Shown: positions 38,813 through 50,394 of the stretch, piece by piece
Layout: each line of letters opens with the position of its first letter
How positions within the stretch are numbered: position 1 is the stretch's first letter
Assembly (NCBI GenBank): GCA_032622095.1
Contig: CP136065.1
Span: 97,533,343 to 97,597,342, forward strand
Origin: Siphonodentalium dalli
Lineage: Eukaryota; Mollusca; Scaphopoda; Gadilida; Siphonodentaliidae
Reading direction: 5' to 3'
DNA: 64,000 nucleotides
Notes under the pieces: generated by a model
What the model was told of the DNA's origin: nothing
The model's database searches: none
What the model saw: the letters and a program-made list of their open reading frames with translations, nothing else
Translations under genes and position numbers: made by a program

Positions 38813-39984
38813 TCTGTGATATTGTACCAGGGCACTGAAATCTACATGCCTTGCAGTTTGGTTCAACACTACATGTATATATCAATGGGGAATCTATATA
38901 TAGAGTCCGAATTTAAATAGTTCATCGGTGAGAAAAAAAACGTTCGTTTACAACAATAAAACATTGTCGGTGTATCCTTGTGTCGGTGTATCCTTGTGTC
39001 GCGATCTTTTTGTTTTTGGGCGATCGGTCGTCCGTATCAGTTGATAAGCTATCATCGTCTCAAGCTCCATGCAGAGTTCAGTCCCCTATGCAGGACTTAC
39101 CGCTGCCCGCGCCTACACGGAATATGAAGAAATGTCGCATTTATTTATTTGAGACTTTTGTAGGTTACAATTCATTCTGCATCATTCTGAGAAACTGAAC
39201 TGTCCATATTCATTTGAAAGTGGTCAAGATCAAGCCAGAATGAATTGTAACTGGTAAAACACTTCAATAAAAAATGTTAGATTTAATTAAGAAAATACAC
39301 GTGCCGACAGCGTTCAGACATCGTGTAGCGAGGGGACTGAACTCTGTTTTGCAGCTTGTCATCGTCTTACAGGCCTGCGCGCCGTGATCGCGCGTGGTTA
39401 AAATAGAGGCCGTTTTCATTGGCTGTACATAAGGTCAATATATAATTATACCAGAAATCAAAATTCTGAACGCGAACAATAATGTGCAACATCCAAAACG
39501 AAAAGAACGTTTATTTCCGCCTTTGACAAATTTACACGAAACGCGACCTAACAGCGTAATCAACTCAGCAATACAAACCGTCAATCCAAATACCACTCTA
39601 ACACCCGAGGTTATAACATGATTATCTTATCAAATAAACACGCCACATAACAGACAATGGCTAGCCATGGCTACACACACACTGATGCAATAACCAAGCA
39701 ATAATCTGCGTGTTCATTGTCTGAGTATACGCCATGGATACACGCGTGTATATAATACACAAGATTCGTACATCTCTCCGCATGTGTTCAGCGGCCTATC
39801 TCGATCGCTGGATCACGACGAAAGGACGAACTTACTAGGCTTCATTTGAGACTATAATATTACGAGTTCCTTTAATTTAATACAGTGTCGTTAATTTACG
39901 ACAGCCGCCTTCCTGTATTAACCGTGACAGAGATCAGACAGGGTTTAGTGTAGAAAACACGTGCTATGTAAATATATGAAAATA

Positions 39985-40380
39985 CCATAGGCGTGTAACA
40001 TAGAGGCATGTCACGACACATAAGCGTGTAACATATAGAGGTGTGTCATAACACATAGGCATGCATGTAACATAGAGGCGTGTAATATAGAGGCGTGTAA
40101 CATAGAGGCATGTAACATAGAGGTGTGTAACATATAGAGGCATGTCACGACACATATAGGGCGTGTAACATAGAGGCGTGTCACGACACAGAGGCGTGTA
40201 ACATAGTGGCGTGTCACGACACAGAGGGCGTGTAACATATATATATATATAGAGAGAGAGGCATGTTACGACACAGAGGGCGTGTAACACAGTGGCGTGT
40301 CACGACACAGAGGGCGTGTAACATAGAGGCATGTCACGACGCAGGGTGTGTAACATAGAGGCGTGTCACGACACAGAGCG
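39985..40380. repeat. Minisatellite GCGTGTAACATAGAGG / CATGTCACGACACA
   Basis: Two alternating 14-17 base motifs are repeated about fifteen times with local expansions and a TATATATAGAGAGAG interruption near 40240. Frames reading Cys/Leu/Tyr-rich protein on the minus strand are due to the repeat. Confidence 0.9.
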
Positions 40381-40384
40381 TTCT

Positions 40385-41790
40385 CTTGCACGTTCTTCTC
40401 GGAATGGAAAAATAAAGACCATTCATCTCACTGATGTTCTGAATGTGAAGCAGCTAATACATATATAGATAGAACGACACAAATGTGTGAACTATAACGT
40501 TATTCCACGAGTTTGTTGTGATGCAATGTGACACTATATACAAACGAGTGCAATAACGTTAACACGTCCACACAACTGTGTTGTTTATTGCACATTGTGA
40601 AGATTTTAGCTTGTAGTATACTGAAAATTTTGGTCGATATTTGAAGAGTATACCTCATAATTTTGTGAAAGCATATTCTGTTACAGTTGACATGACCAAA
40701 TAAATATCGTCGCGTCAGAACTAAAGTGTTCTATCTCCATATTTTCATTTTTGTGGGAAATCGAGTTTACAGTTTTGACCCACCCCCCAGATCACATCTA
40801 CTCATTCTGTTTTGGAAGATAGTACACAGCGGGTATAATAGCTGGTGTAAAAATACTATTATATGACGAGTGTCGAGACAAAAGATATTATATATTGGGT
40901 GTAATCACGAAAAAAACACTTTGGAGATAGAACAATTTGCGTTATATTTTCAGTTTTTTCCCGTGCTATAGTTGTTTTTGTGTTTTCCAATCATATTAAC
41001 GTGCAAAAATCCCAAATCACGCCATTTTCTTTATTTTAACCAAATAATTATCCTAGAAATAAGATGTTCACACTTAGTAGGAGTGAGAAAGCATTATTTC
41101 CAACTAGTCACTTCGCTGGCACTCTGCCAATTTCGGGTTCCATTGCTTTCTATCGAAGGTCAGATATGGAACATTTTAGCACTGAAAAGTATATAATCAC
41201 GTGGTAAAAATAAATAGATTCATTGGTCCACGGTGGAGATAGAACAATATAGCACGGTCAAATAAGTAAGATTTACACAGCCTCTCATTCAAATTTGGTA
41301 TGCGTTAGACACGATATCTGGTGATTTTCGGACAGGAAATCCCGCGCCGAATCGAAATATACCAATATCTCATTTTCCCGCCAAAATGGAGATAAAACAG
41401 TTTAATTCTGACGCCACGCAATGTCGTTGTCAATGTAATCGGTATGTATTGCACAAGAAGAAAAAAAAAAAAACAATTGTATTGAACGTTTTGAAATGCT
41501 ATATTTCGAAAAAAATAAACCATTGGGTGTGCAATAAATGTCCGTGTCCTCGTTATGTGATACACAGGGTACGTTCGTACACTCGCAACTTAGTGAATGT
41601 AAATTACTATCTAGATGTCGCCTGTGACTGCAATTCGCATGTCTGTTTATTTGCGCACGCTCAATGTTTCTGGTTGAATAGACTGGTTACTGGTCCAAAA
41701 CTGTAGACATATGGAAACGTAGTAACCTGACCCCTTCAGCCTCAGTACAACAGCCTCGTTAATGTACGACAGCCGCCTTCTGTTATTAGT
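40385..41790. other. No gene seen
   Basis: AT-rich; repeated GAGATAGAAC(A/T) strings near 40925, 41230 and 41390 but no clear unit. The 106-codon plus frame is not exon-like. Confidence 0.5.
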
Positions 41791-41797
41791 CGTGATA

Positions 41798-42067
41798 GCG
41801 ATCACCAAGCCTTGAAATATGGTGTCTGTCATTTGCAGAATGAGGTCCCCAGAGGGTGAATTTAGTGATGCTACCCCGCATAGCGGGCTAGCATCACCAA
41901 ATTCACCCTATGGGGACCTCATTCTGCTTACACCTCAGCAGAATGAGGTTCCCAGAGGGTGAATTTGGTTATGCTAGCCCGCTATGCGGGGTAGCATCAC
42001 TAAATTCACCCTCTGGGGACCTCATTCTGCAAATGACAGACGCCCTATTTCAAGGCATGGCGATCAC
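41798..42067. repeat. Nested palindrome: two 93 bp hairpins in inverted arrangement
   Basis: Hairpin 1 (41835-41927) and hairpin 2 (41938-42030) are both 93 bp, both bounded by GCAGAATGAGG and CCTCATTCTGC, and each is close to the reverse complement of the other. The flanks (GCGATCACCAAGCCTTGAAAT on the left, with its inverse on the right, ending GGCGATCAC) extend the outer palindrome to about 270 bp. Confidence 0.9.
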
Positions 42068-42160
42068 ATGGGCAGTCTCCAGGGTAGACTAGTATCATCA
42101 CATACTCTCAGTGGAGAATCTGATACATAATATTGCTTATGTTGTGATGGAATTCATTGG

Positions 42161-42281
42161 CATCGTCTTATTCAATTAGCCAAAAAGCATCGTCTTATTC
42201 AATTAGCCAAAAAGCACAGTCTGGTGACACCGCCCAGGCGTTCTCCTGCACTCAAGCCCGGGCGTTCTCCTGCACTCAAGT
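42161..42281. repeat. Two adjacent short tandem duplications
   Basis: CATCGTCTTATTCAATTAGC plus CAAAAAG is repeated twice (27 bp), then GGCGTTCTCCTGCACTCAAG is repeated twice (23 bp). All copies are virtually exact. Confidence 0.9.
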
Positions 42282-42308
42282 AACCAACTTCATGCCGCTG
42301 CGAATTAT

Positions 42309-42470
42309 ACGATGTATTAAAATCATCCACTGAAGTCCTGGAAGTATCGTATACCACTAGATCCTACTCACGGCACCATTACAAGTTGTTACATAACGGG
42401 GTAACAGCATGGTCCGATGTGATGGTTTAGTGGTATACGATACTGCAGTGCATGGGTTTATTACATCGTG
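42309..42470. repeat. Foldback element, copy 1
   Basis: ACGATGTATTAAAATCATCC with GTATCGTATACCACTA on the left is matched inverted on the right (TAGTGGTATACGATAC, TTATTACATCGT). The arms are about 70 bp and imperfect. A half copy is at 45210-45293. Confidence 0.7.
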
Positions 42471-43289
42471 TACTACAATGACAGTATTAGCAACAAGTGA
42501 TATGAATGAGACAAGCCAGTGTAAATTATAACATCGCATGAGGTATTTTGTATCATCATTGGAATGCATGGGTCTGTGAAACTCATTAACGTACCAGACT
42601 GCGATAGATATTCTCACTAATTGTGTTGGAATGTTGCTGTTGGACATGGCAGGGGAAACTAATTGATATTATGTAATAAGACATTCCAACTGACCAAATA
42701 TCTAATATCGAGGGGGTAGTGATACACAATACCCCACTTACTAGCAACAGCCCCTGGGGGAAACACTCCAGAAATGAAACCCATGGAATTTACCTTAGAT
42801 ATATCTTAGATACTCCGTGTACTTTATCATTAGATATTATGGTCAGTTGTAAGATAAGATAAAATAAAATGATTTATTTCAATATACCAATGGAGGCAGT
42901 TGCAAATAACAGTTAATACATGAAAAGTTACACATTAAAATAAAATACATGTAATAGGCATATGTACGATATATAATCATTGGATATTATATATTAATAC
43001 TTTCAACGTTTATTTCCCCATATTGCCATTCTGTCTTAATAGAAAGAATAACCGGATCATGTAATGCCTTACCACATAATAGCAATGGACCTTTCCAATG
43101 CTGTCAATCAAATAATTATATTGGCAGATATTATCGACCAATCAGCGACTGAGCCAGTCTTAGGCTGCATACAGATTATGATGCCATATTTCTTCACCCT
43201 AATTTGGATGTCCATGCATACATTCAGTGTTAATCTATATATATTTTTTGAGACTTCCGTGTGTATATCCTTTATAGACTCGAAAAAGG

Positions 43290-43905
43290 CTACACCAATT
43301 GAGCCCAAACTTCCTATCTAAGGGTAAAAAACCACGGGAAGTGTCATCGGACCATTCGTGAGCCCGTGCGACCACTCCTTCACCCTTCAACTGCCATGGC
43401 AATGTGGATTGGTGTGTTAATCGCGTAATAATCTATTAAATATAGACCATTCGCGAGCCCGTCCGACCACTGATTCACCCTTCAACTGCCACCGCAATGG
43501 GGATTGATGGGTTAATCGCGTGATAATTAATGAGCGTTTGTATATGACGCGTCGCTATTAAAGAGCGTTTATCTACTTTAGTGAAAATATATGGCATTTG
43601 ACCGTCTCGGAAACTGGGGATATCGAGACGAAAACTGCTGGGCCGATTGAACCCAAACTTGCTGTGTAAGGGTAAAAATCCACAGGCAGTGCACTCGGAC
43701 AATTCGCGAGCCCGTGCGACAATCTCCTTCACCATTCAACTGCCACCGCGTAATGGAGATTGATGGGTTAATCGCGTGATAATTAATGAGCGTTTTTATA
43801 TGAGGCGTCGCTATTAAAGAGCGTTTATCTACTTTAGTGGAAATATACGGCAGGTCAAAACTGGGGATATCGAGACGAAATTTCGTACTTGGGGGTTCCA
43901 AGGGA
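43290..43905. repeat. Tandem repeat (TTCGCGAGCCCG family)
   Basis: Three copies of ATTCG(C/T)GAGCCCG with CACCCTTCAACTGCCA start near 43350, 43446 and 43699. The last two units of about 250 bp also share ATTAATGAGCGTTT, GCGTCGCTATTAAAGAGCG and GGGGATATCGAGACGAAA. Confidence 0.85.
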
Positions 43906-43949
43906 CGGGGGAGATTTTAGTCGGGTCAGTTTGTCCGCCCGATGTGACC

Positions 43950-44115
43950 TTGACCTTGAAATGGGTACCCACAAATGACCTTGGGCGATATCTCGGTAGT
44001 CAGTGGTGACATCGATGTGAAATATGTTATGTATGGTCAACTCGGGACGGGAAATATTTGTGTCCACCCAACATGACCTTGACCCGCAAATGACCTTGGG
44101 CGATATTTCGGGCAT
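43950..44115. repeat. TGACCTTGACC repeats
   Basis: TGACCTTGACCTTGAAATGG, AAATGACCTTGGGCGATATC and a second round TGACCTTGACCCGCAAATGA, CCTTGGGCGATATTTCGG, spaced about 115 bp apart. Confidence 0.8.
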
Positions 44116-44404
44116 CAGCGGTGGCAGCGACGTACGGGGTTACCTTGAAAAACAAAACTTAATGCATCGACCAAAGCCATGGGACCAATCCCGCCAGTGG
44201 CTGGCTAATCTGCTAGTTGGCTATAAAACAACATTGTTGTTGTCAAATCATAATGTACTGGAATATTCTATTTGCGCCATGATGTTGTAAAGTTATCCAT
44301 GGTTATAACACATATTTTCATTTTGGATGACACCTGTCATAATTTTTACAATTAAAGGCAAAAAGAATGTATGTTCTCCGGTGTAGCTACGTATATAAAA
44401 TAGT

Positions 44405-44830
44405 AGGATCTGTCTGTTCGCGATTTTTCTCCCAGACCCCTGGTGACTCGGGGTTCCCTGGCGGATGTTATAACGGCGTTATTTTTTTCAATTAAATATT
44501 TTTTTTTTTTAAATTGAGCCGGCAGTTCAATTTAAAAACATACAATAATTAAATAAAATTTCATTTAAAAATAAATTAATTGATTAAATAATTTTAAATT
44601 TTAATTAAATTGAGTCAGAGTCCAGTCTAAAAAAAATACAATTATTAATTAAATATATATTTTTTTTAATTTAAATTTAAACTTTAAAATTTTAAATTTA
44701 AATGTTAAATTGAGCAATTAGTTCAATTTAAAAACATTCCAAAATTTAATATTTGTGGAAATAATTTTTTTTTTATTTAAATTTACATATTAAACTGAGC
44801 AAGCAGTTCATACAAAACATTGATAAATTA
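44405..44830. repeat. CTCCCAGACCCC repeat with A/T-rich tail
   Basis: The shared module ends GGCGGATGTTATAACGGCG, and then about 350 bases are almost pure A/T with tandem-like GAGC(A/C)(A/G)GCAGTTCAAT insertions. The tail repeats an ATTTAAATTTAAA theme. Confidence 0.6.
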
Positions 44831-45209
44831 AATGTAAGCAATGCGCACCGATTAGACTAGTTCAGCTAGTTATAAAATAAGTGCAAGCGTGCATGGCTTA
44901 TAGCCAGTGGGCAGTACTACCGCTGTGGATGTGGCCTCTGTGGAAAGATCCATTGGTCTTCCCCTGTCAAGTCCAAAAGCAACATTCCAACACAATTAGT
45001 GAGAATACCTATACAGGCTGTTACGTTAATGCGTTTCACAGGCGAACTCTAATGGTCATCATACAAAAACCCTCGTGACTTGGAACTCGAGGCCATTGCT
45101 GTAATTGGGTATCGCTTTTTAGTGCATGTACACCATGCGATGTTATTATTTACACTGGATTGTCTCATTCATACACACTGTCTTGTTGCTGATACTGTCT
45201 TTGTATTAT

Positions 45210-45293
45210 ACGATGTAATAAAACCATCCACTGGAAGTCTCGTATACCACTAGTCCATCAAATCGGTCCATGTTGTTACCCAGTTGTAACATG
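45210..45293. repeat. Foldback element, half copy
   Basis: ACGATGTAATAAAACCATCC, CTCGTATACCACTAG and CCATGTTGTTACCCAGTTG match the 42.3-42.5 kb foldback element. It ends at ATGTCTGTCCGCGATTTTTC, a fragment of the CTCCCAGACCCC repeat. Confidence 0.6.
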
Positions 45294-45320
45294 TCTGTCC
45301 GCGATTTTTCGCATATTAAA

Positions 45321-45801
45321 TTAAAGTCACGGATGGCCTTCGTTATAGGTTATAACTTAGAAGCAACAGTTACATGCGATATTTTCCATAAAACACACTT
45401 TGTGTGAGCCGAGCGTTTGTTTATATACAGCACGTAAAGAGTGATCGATAAGCAAATCACTCAACACCGTGATTTTGTTTTGGAGCGTGATTCACGGTGA
45501 CCCATTCGACACCGAAATCTTGGTTGGTAATGATTAGCGAGCAATATACGAGTATCTTGTAAACAACTTTGTGGCAATTTTAACGAAATTTCGCTTAGTG
45601 TGGTAATTCCCCCGGTGTTGAGTGTTGTGCTTATCACATCCTCTTTACGAACTGTACTGTAACATACCATAGCGTATTTATGATCGATATCAGAACAAAG
45701 TCTGACTATCTTTTAACATTCTTACTTTGATGGCGGATTTAACGGATGTGACTATTTTAACAGCAATACCCACCGCCAACGCTTAATTACCGTATCTTTA
45801 A
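45321..45801. mobile_element. Diverged TTAA element sharing the ends of family A
   Basis: TTAAAGTCACGGATGGCC at the left and ACCGCCAACGCTTAATTACC to GTATCTTTAA at the right correspond to the two ends of the family A element. The interior does not align. At 481 bp it is about the same size. It may be a subfamily that kept only the ends needed for mobilisation. Confidence 0.55.
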
Positions 45802-45814
45802 TAGTTTCCTTGAT

Positions 45815-46105
45815 CTCGTATGAACAGTCTATCGTACTAATTGCCTCAGATCTGAGGAGAAACACAGTGCAAGGTCATTAGAATTATTCCTTCCACAACA
45901 CAGTTCCTGGGCATATACGCTATACTGTTGGCCTGGTCCACCTTTCTTCATGTAACGGCGATACATTTTATAGCGAGCACTTTCAGCAATATATATAGTC
46001 TAACGTACACTGCCATATAATTGCCTCAGATCTGTGGAGAAACACAGTGCTATGCCATTAAAAGTATACCTTCCACAACACAGTTCCTGGGCATATACGC
46101 TATAT
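45815..46105. repeat. Tandem duplication, 180 bp offset
   Basis: TTGCCTCAGATCTG, GGAGAAACACAGTGC and CCACAACACAGTTCCTGGGC to GCTATA occur at 45841-45925 and exactly 180 bp later at 46021-46105, with about eight differences. Confidence 0.9.
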
Positions 46106-46109
46106 GTAG

Positions 46110-47215
46110 GATCGGTAGACCACCGGTGGTATACAATCATCTAAAATACACAAATTTTACACATCTCGCATGCACGTAGTCAGTAATGTACTTATAAACT
46201 ATCGTTGAAAGACAACGTATACATGCTGTAATGCCAATTAAATACTGTGAACTATTAGAATCCACAATAGAACCAACAGCAGATGCTATACAGCGGGAGC
46301 CAATGATATGCGTGTGCAAAATCTGACTATAATTAAAGGGATATATAATAATGAGGCATCAAATTAAACCCTCGCACCTATCGTTCTATGGACACCAAAA
46401 TTATGTCGATACTTTTATTTTACGCTCGAACACCGACTTTCTATGCTTTCATTCTAGTAATTACAGAAAAATTCATCAATTTGTTTTCCTCTACAGATTG
46501 TAGGCACATCTTACCTTTATTGGTTTATACATACAATGTATGTATGTATGTATAAATTAGTATCGCTCGGCTGAATGTGAAGGATGTATATAAATATCAG
46601 TTAATACAGTTTTGTCCGTTTGGGGTTTACCAGAGTATATATAAACTATGTGGTTATGAATACCTTACTCGTTCTTGAATGCGCAAAGTACTATTTTTAT
46701 ACGCACCCGTCAGTGCGCGAATTTAAAACTGAGCGAAAAATAGATTGACATCCAAGTTTACCGTACCCGCAGGGAAAATAAGAGGGATGTGGTAATAATT
46801 AAGTTGAACATATAAATAACTGAATGGAAAATTATATTTGCGACCGGACAATCAATCTCAACAACAGTGTCCATTATTAGCCTACAGGGCAGGGGGCTGG
46901 GAGGGCTGCACCCCCCACCCAAAAGTTTGAAAGCTCAAAATTTTGACAATTTTAGGGAAAATTGGAGATATTTTCGGTCAAATTCGTGCACTTTTCAGGC
47001 AAATTGAATGGTATTTCAGGGGGAAACTGTGGCAAATTACAGTATGTTTCACATTTCTGCCCGAATGATATATAAGGTTAATTTTTTTTTGAATCTATTT
47101 TGTTATATTGATATGTGTATAAAAGGTATATTCTACAAAACCTGTTTACAACCATGAATAAATTATGTAAAAGAATTCGGGCAAATGTCTCAGCCCACCC
47201 CCTCCCCCTAAAAAT
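46110..47215. other. No gene seen
   Basis: A C-rich patch at 46900-46925 is followed by sequence rich in GGCAAATT-type strings (46960-47040) that resembles a diverged short repeat. No exon. Confidence 0.5.
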
Positions 47216-47219
47216 TTCG

Positions 47220-47466
47220 ACTCTAGAATAAGCACTCAGTGATGAGTAGTTTCCTTAGGGAATGTTCAGATAATAAGTTCAACAAAACGTCGTTTGTTGA
47301 ACTTGTTATCTTAACATTTCCCACCAAGGAATATGAATTCTTAACACTTGTATTATCATTTCGTCTGCTCATATATCCTTAACATAACTCCAAATGAATA
47401 ATAGACCATTCCAATGTATACATGTATTACTGAGTGGGGGAATCCATTTATTATAGAAAGGGTTAA
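47220..47466. mobile_element. Family D copy 2, inverted
   Basis: The same internal hairpin (47258-47322) is flanked by the reverse complements of the copy 1 arms, ending AATGGATTCC-type sequence and TAGAAAGGGTTAA. One end is less clear than the other. Confidence 0.65.
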
Positions 47467-48442
47467 TGTACACAATAAAGTACCTTCGTGGACGATTTAT
47501 AACTGAAACTGTCATCAGATACAAAACATTTGCGGAAATATTTCTTGTCAGCTTTGAATTCGCGCGAGATTGGTACGAGAATTCATAGTGCACGAATTCT
47601 AATAAACTGCGCGAAAATTAGTACTGCGTGAATTTAAATATGAGTAAGGTATAATATATATTTTTCAGTCACACGTAGTTCTACCAAATGAGCGCAACAG
47701 ATGCGAAAACGTCTTGTCCTAAATTTAAACTCGAAGCGTGTATGGCCATTGACTGGTACGTCAGGGAAGTGGTGATCGAGAAACCCATGTCTGACAAACG
47801 CTGAACACAGCAATGCATGAATCACCACTTGACCAGAGTAATCTTGACCTCTGACCCTGTTTGCCACAGCCAATGACAGCTGTCCATGCACCGACGGCAT
47901 ATGCGGGGGACCTTTCGACCGCCCTGTCTATCGTAGCCGATATAAACTGATTAAATGTATTGTATTTCCGTCAGTGGTCACGGGAAATTTACCGGAAGTC
48001 ATCCAATATCGAATCAGTTCGGAAGCATGCTATGCCGAATCACAATTCATTGTCATTGCCGTTGCCGTTGGTGAAAGGGTCTCTCATATGCGGCAGAATT
48101 GTATTCCGCAGAAGTCAAAGAAATCCATCTGGAAACTAAATTCCACAATGTGTAACGGAAATATTTCCGGAATAAGATCACCGGAATGTTCGCGTCTGTA
48201 CATAGTATATATCCGTTTTACCACATTCCACATGTATACGCCTGCTAATAAGTGTTACTGAACGGTAGTCAATCATCCTAATTGATGGTCATCATATCAT
48301 CATATGCCAACAACAACAGCATTTTTTGAAAATTCCGCTTCAGTTATCAACGATTAATTGCCCAAAATTAATGCTAACCACAGTCAACTATAGTAAAAAA
48401 AAAATCCAAAACGGGTTATTAAACAACATTTTGTTCAACGAC

Positions 48443-48724
48443 ATTTGGCTGGCCAGAATGTCAAATATCTAACACAAAGCCACTTGATTATAGAGGTATC
48501 CATCTTCATCCGCAATTTGGTCCGAGACCAAATTTTGACTAATTGTTTCCAGGCTGCCAAAAATTACATATCTCGGGAAATAACAAATTAAAAAAATTAA
48601 ATCGATATCTGCATGAGCACTCTGAGCTTTGATGGGTGAGTTCCTCGACTCGAATCCAATTCTTTTCCCCCGAAGCAAAAGAAATTGTAATCTGGGAACG
48701 TTAATTCGGATTATGCATCTTTAA
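48443..48724. mobile_element. Family B copy, one half, inverted
   Basis: It ends with CCGAATTAACG-type sequence, ATGCATC and TTAA. It carries the reverse complement of the same landmarks (CTCGACTCGAAT, CCCCCGAAGC) and matches the 63.3 kb copy closely over its whole length. Confidence 0.7.
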
Positions 48725-49169
48725 TAGTCTATAGAATAATATAACAATTGCTGTATTCTCTTATCAAAACAACATGAGAACTGTAAATTATGTACAAAAT
48801 ATTAATAGAAGTAAGAAAATACATTATACACACTATATACAAAGCTCTTTTGATTTACATGGCGCCTGTTCATCGTCATCAGCAGCACCATCGTCACCGT
48901 GGTCGTCAGCTTTGTCATCCTCAACGTATTCGTCGCCGTCGTCTTCATCATTAGTTCATTACCATGTTGAACAACATCAATGTATATCTTAGAACATACA
49001 TTCTGTTCGTTCTCTTTCTCTATCTAGACATCGATAGGTATACCTGTGTTCAGGAGATCGTATCGAAGACATTCTCGGGTAAGGCAGATAACTTTGGAAA
49101 GTTAGATCGGTATTCGGTCAAAGATGCCCCAACGCCTTCTCTCGAAAGAAAGTATCGAAAAAACTAGTA

Positions 49170-50290
49170 ATGGTCTGTTGAACACCCGGAAGGCTCTGTG
49201 GTACAGAGCCGTTCATGACCAATATAAAACGGCGACCGTTAATCTATTGATTTCATGATACATTCCGTGTACGCGGGAGTGGTGTCTAAAAGCTAAAAGT
49301 CAACACGTGGCCCATTAATGACTGATTATCTGACACCATGTACCAAAAGCACCAACGCTAAATTATAATAACAGCACCAATATTCCGACACATGCATGAA
49401 CATAATCGAATCAAACGATGAGTAAGTTGGCACCGATTTGGTTAGCAGACGTCAACCTCAGTTCAGATATGACTGATAGTCTGGCCAATGTGGCGGTGAC
49501 CTTGAATAAATTGGTAACATTGTCAGCTGACATGGTCGTTCTTGGTACCATTCTGTGCGGAGGAGACGAAAACACTTATACAAGTACAAAATCCTCTAAA
49601 CACTCTTTGGAGAAAATTCACAATTCATCATGGCGTCCAACCTGGCCGACAATATCCCAAACTACTGAATATTTACAATCTGCGCGGCTTTATCATTAAA
49701 TCAACATATATACAAATTATTGAAATAACACACAGTAATAATCCATACTTGAAGAATACCCCCTCTTAAATGACCTAGTAGGATTGAAAGTTACATTTTT
49801 TGTGACAATTTTTGTGACAATTGGTGACAATGTTCTCTGTGTTATGAATACGTCCTGAACTGAAATGTAGAATAACACGTGAGGGCGACTTATGTTTGAA
49901 AACTAAGCGCACTTTGAGGTACATGGTTTTTCCGAGTTTAACACAAGAAACAGGATGTCATACCATTGGAGAAATATTCAGTTTTGACATCCACAATTCT
50001 GACAACATATACTTACAAATCACATCGTCCTTTGTATGTGCTGCTACATCGTTGCTTGTATCTTACAAGGTAATACCACAATTTATATTTGATTGAGAAA
50101 CATAAATATCATAGCGCAAATAGGTTCGACCAATAGTATTCACATAGGTTCATTTTGGATTATTTGATTCTGAAATAAGCGGATAGTGAACTTATCCGAT
50201 TCCGTTTTATGGCGCGGGCCACAGTCAAATTGAGAACACATGTTAACGAGCCTTCACTAGGTAAATCGTGAGTTGGTTATTCGTATTATT
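49170..50290. other. No gene supported
   Basis: A 93-codon plus frame (49418-49699) lacks motif and splice support. GTGACAATT(T/G) strings repeat near 49800. Confidence 0.5.
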
Positions 50291-50295
50291 GTCCG

Positions 50296-50391
50296 GCCAT
50301 AATGAACTGGAGTTATAAATTCATTTTCATTATAATTACCATGTTTTTTGGTCCCACAAATGGCCGGATTTAGTGTACAGTCCCCCTTTAA
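50296..50391. mobile_element. Family C copy, internally deleted
   Basis: A roughly 96 bp remnant has GGCCATAATGAACTGGAG on the left, ATTCATTTTCATTATAA in the middle, and AATGGCCGGATTTAGTG to CAGTCCCCCTTTAA on the right. Confidence 0.6.
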
Positions 50392-50394
50392 ACT

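Noticed and set aside
39964-40290. Cys/Thr/Leu-rich minus frame
   Set aside because: Translation of the GCGTGTAACATAGAGG minisatellite.
43475-44115. Repeated FRLDIPSF frames on the minus strand
   Set aside because: Each copy comes from one unit of the tandem repeat at 43.3-43.9 kb; units differ by frame-breaking changes.
47634-47900. 88-codon minus frame with ordinary composition
   Set aside because: No motif, splice signal or second copy; overlapping frame on the other strand is equally plausible by chance.
48840-48960. Acidic minus frame (EDDKADDHGDDGAADDDE)
   Set aside because: It comes from a GAY-type triplet-rich stretch, stops lie directly upstream, and no usable acceptor was found.
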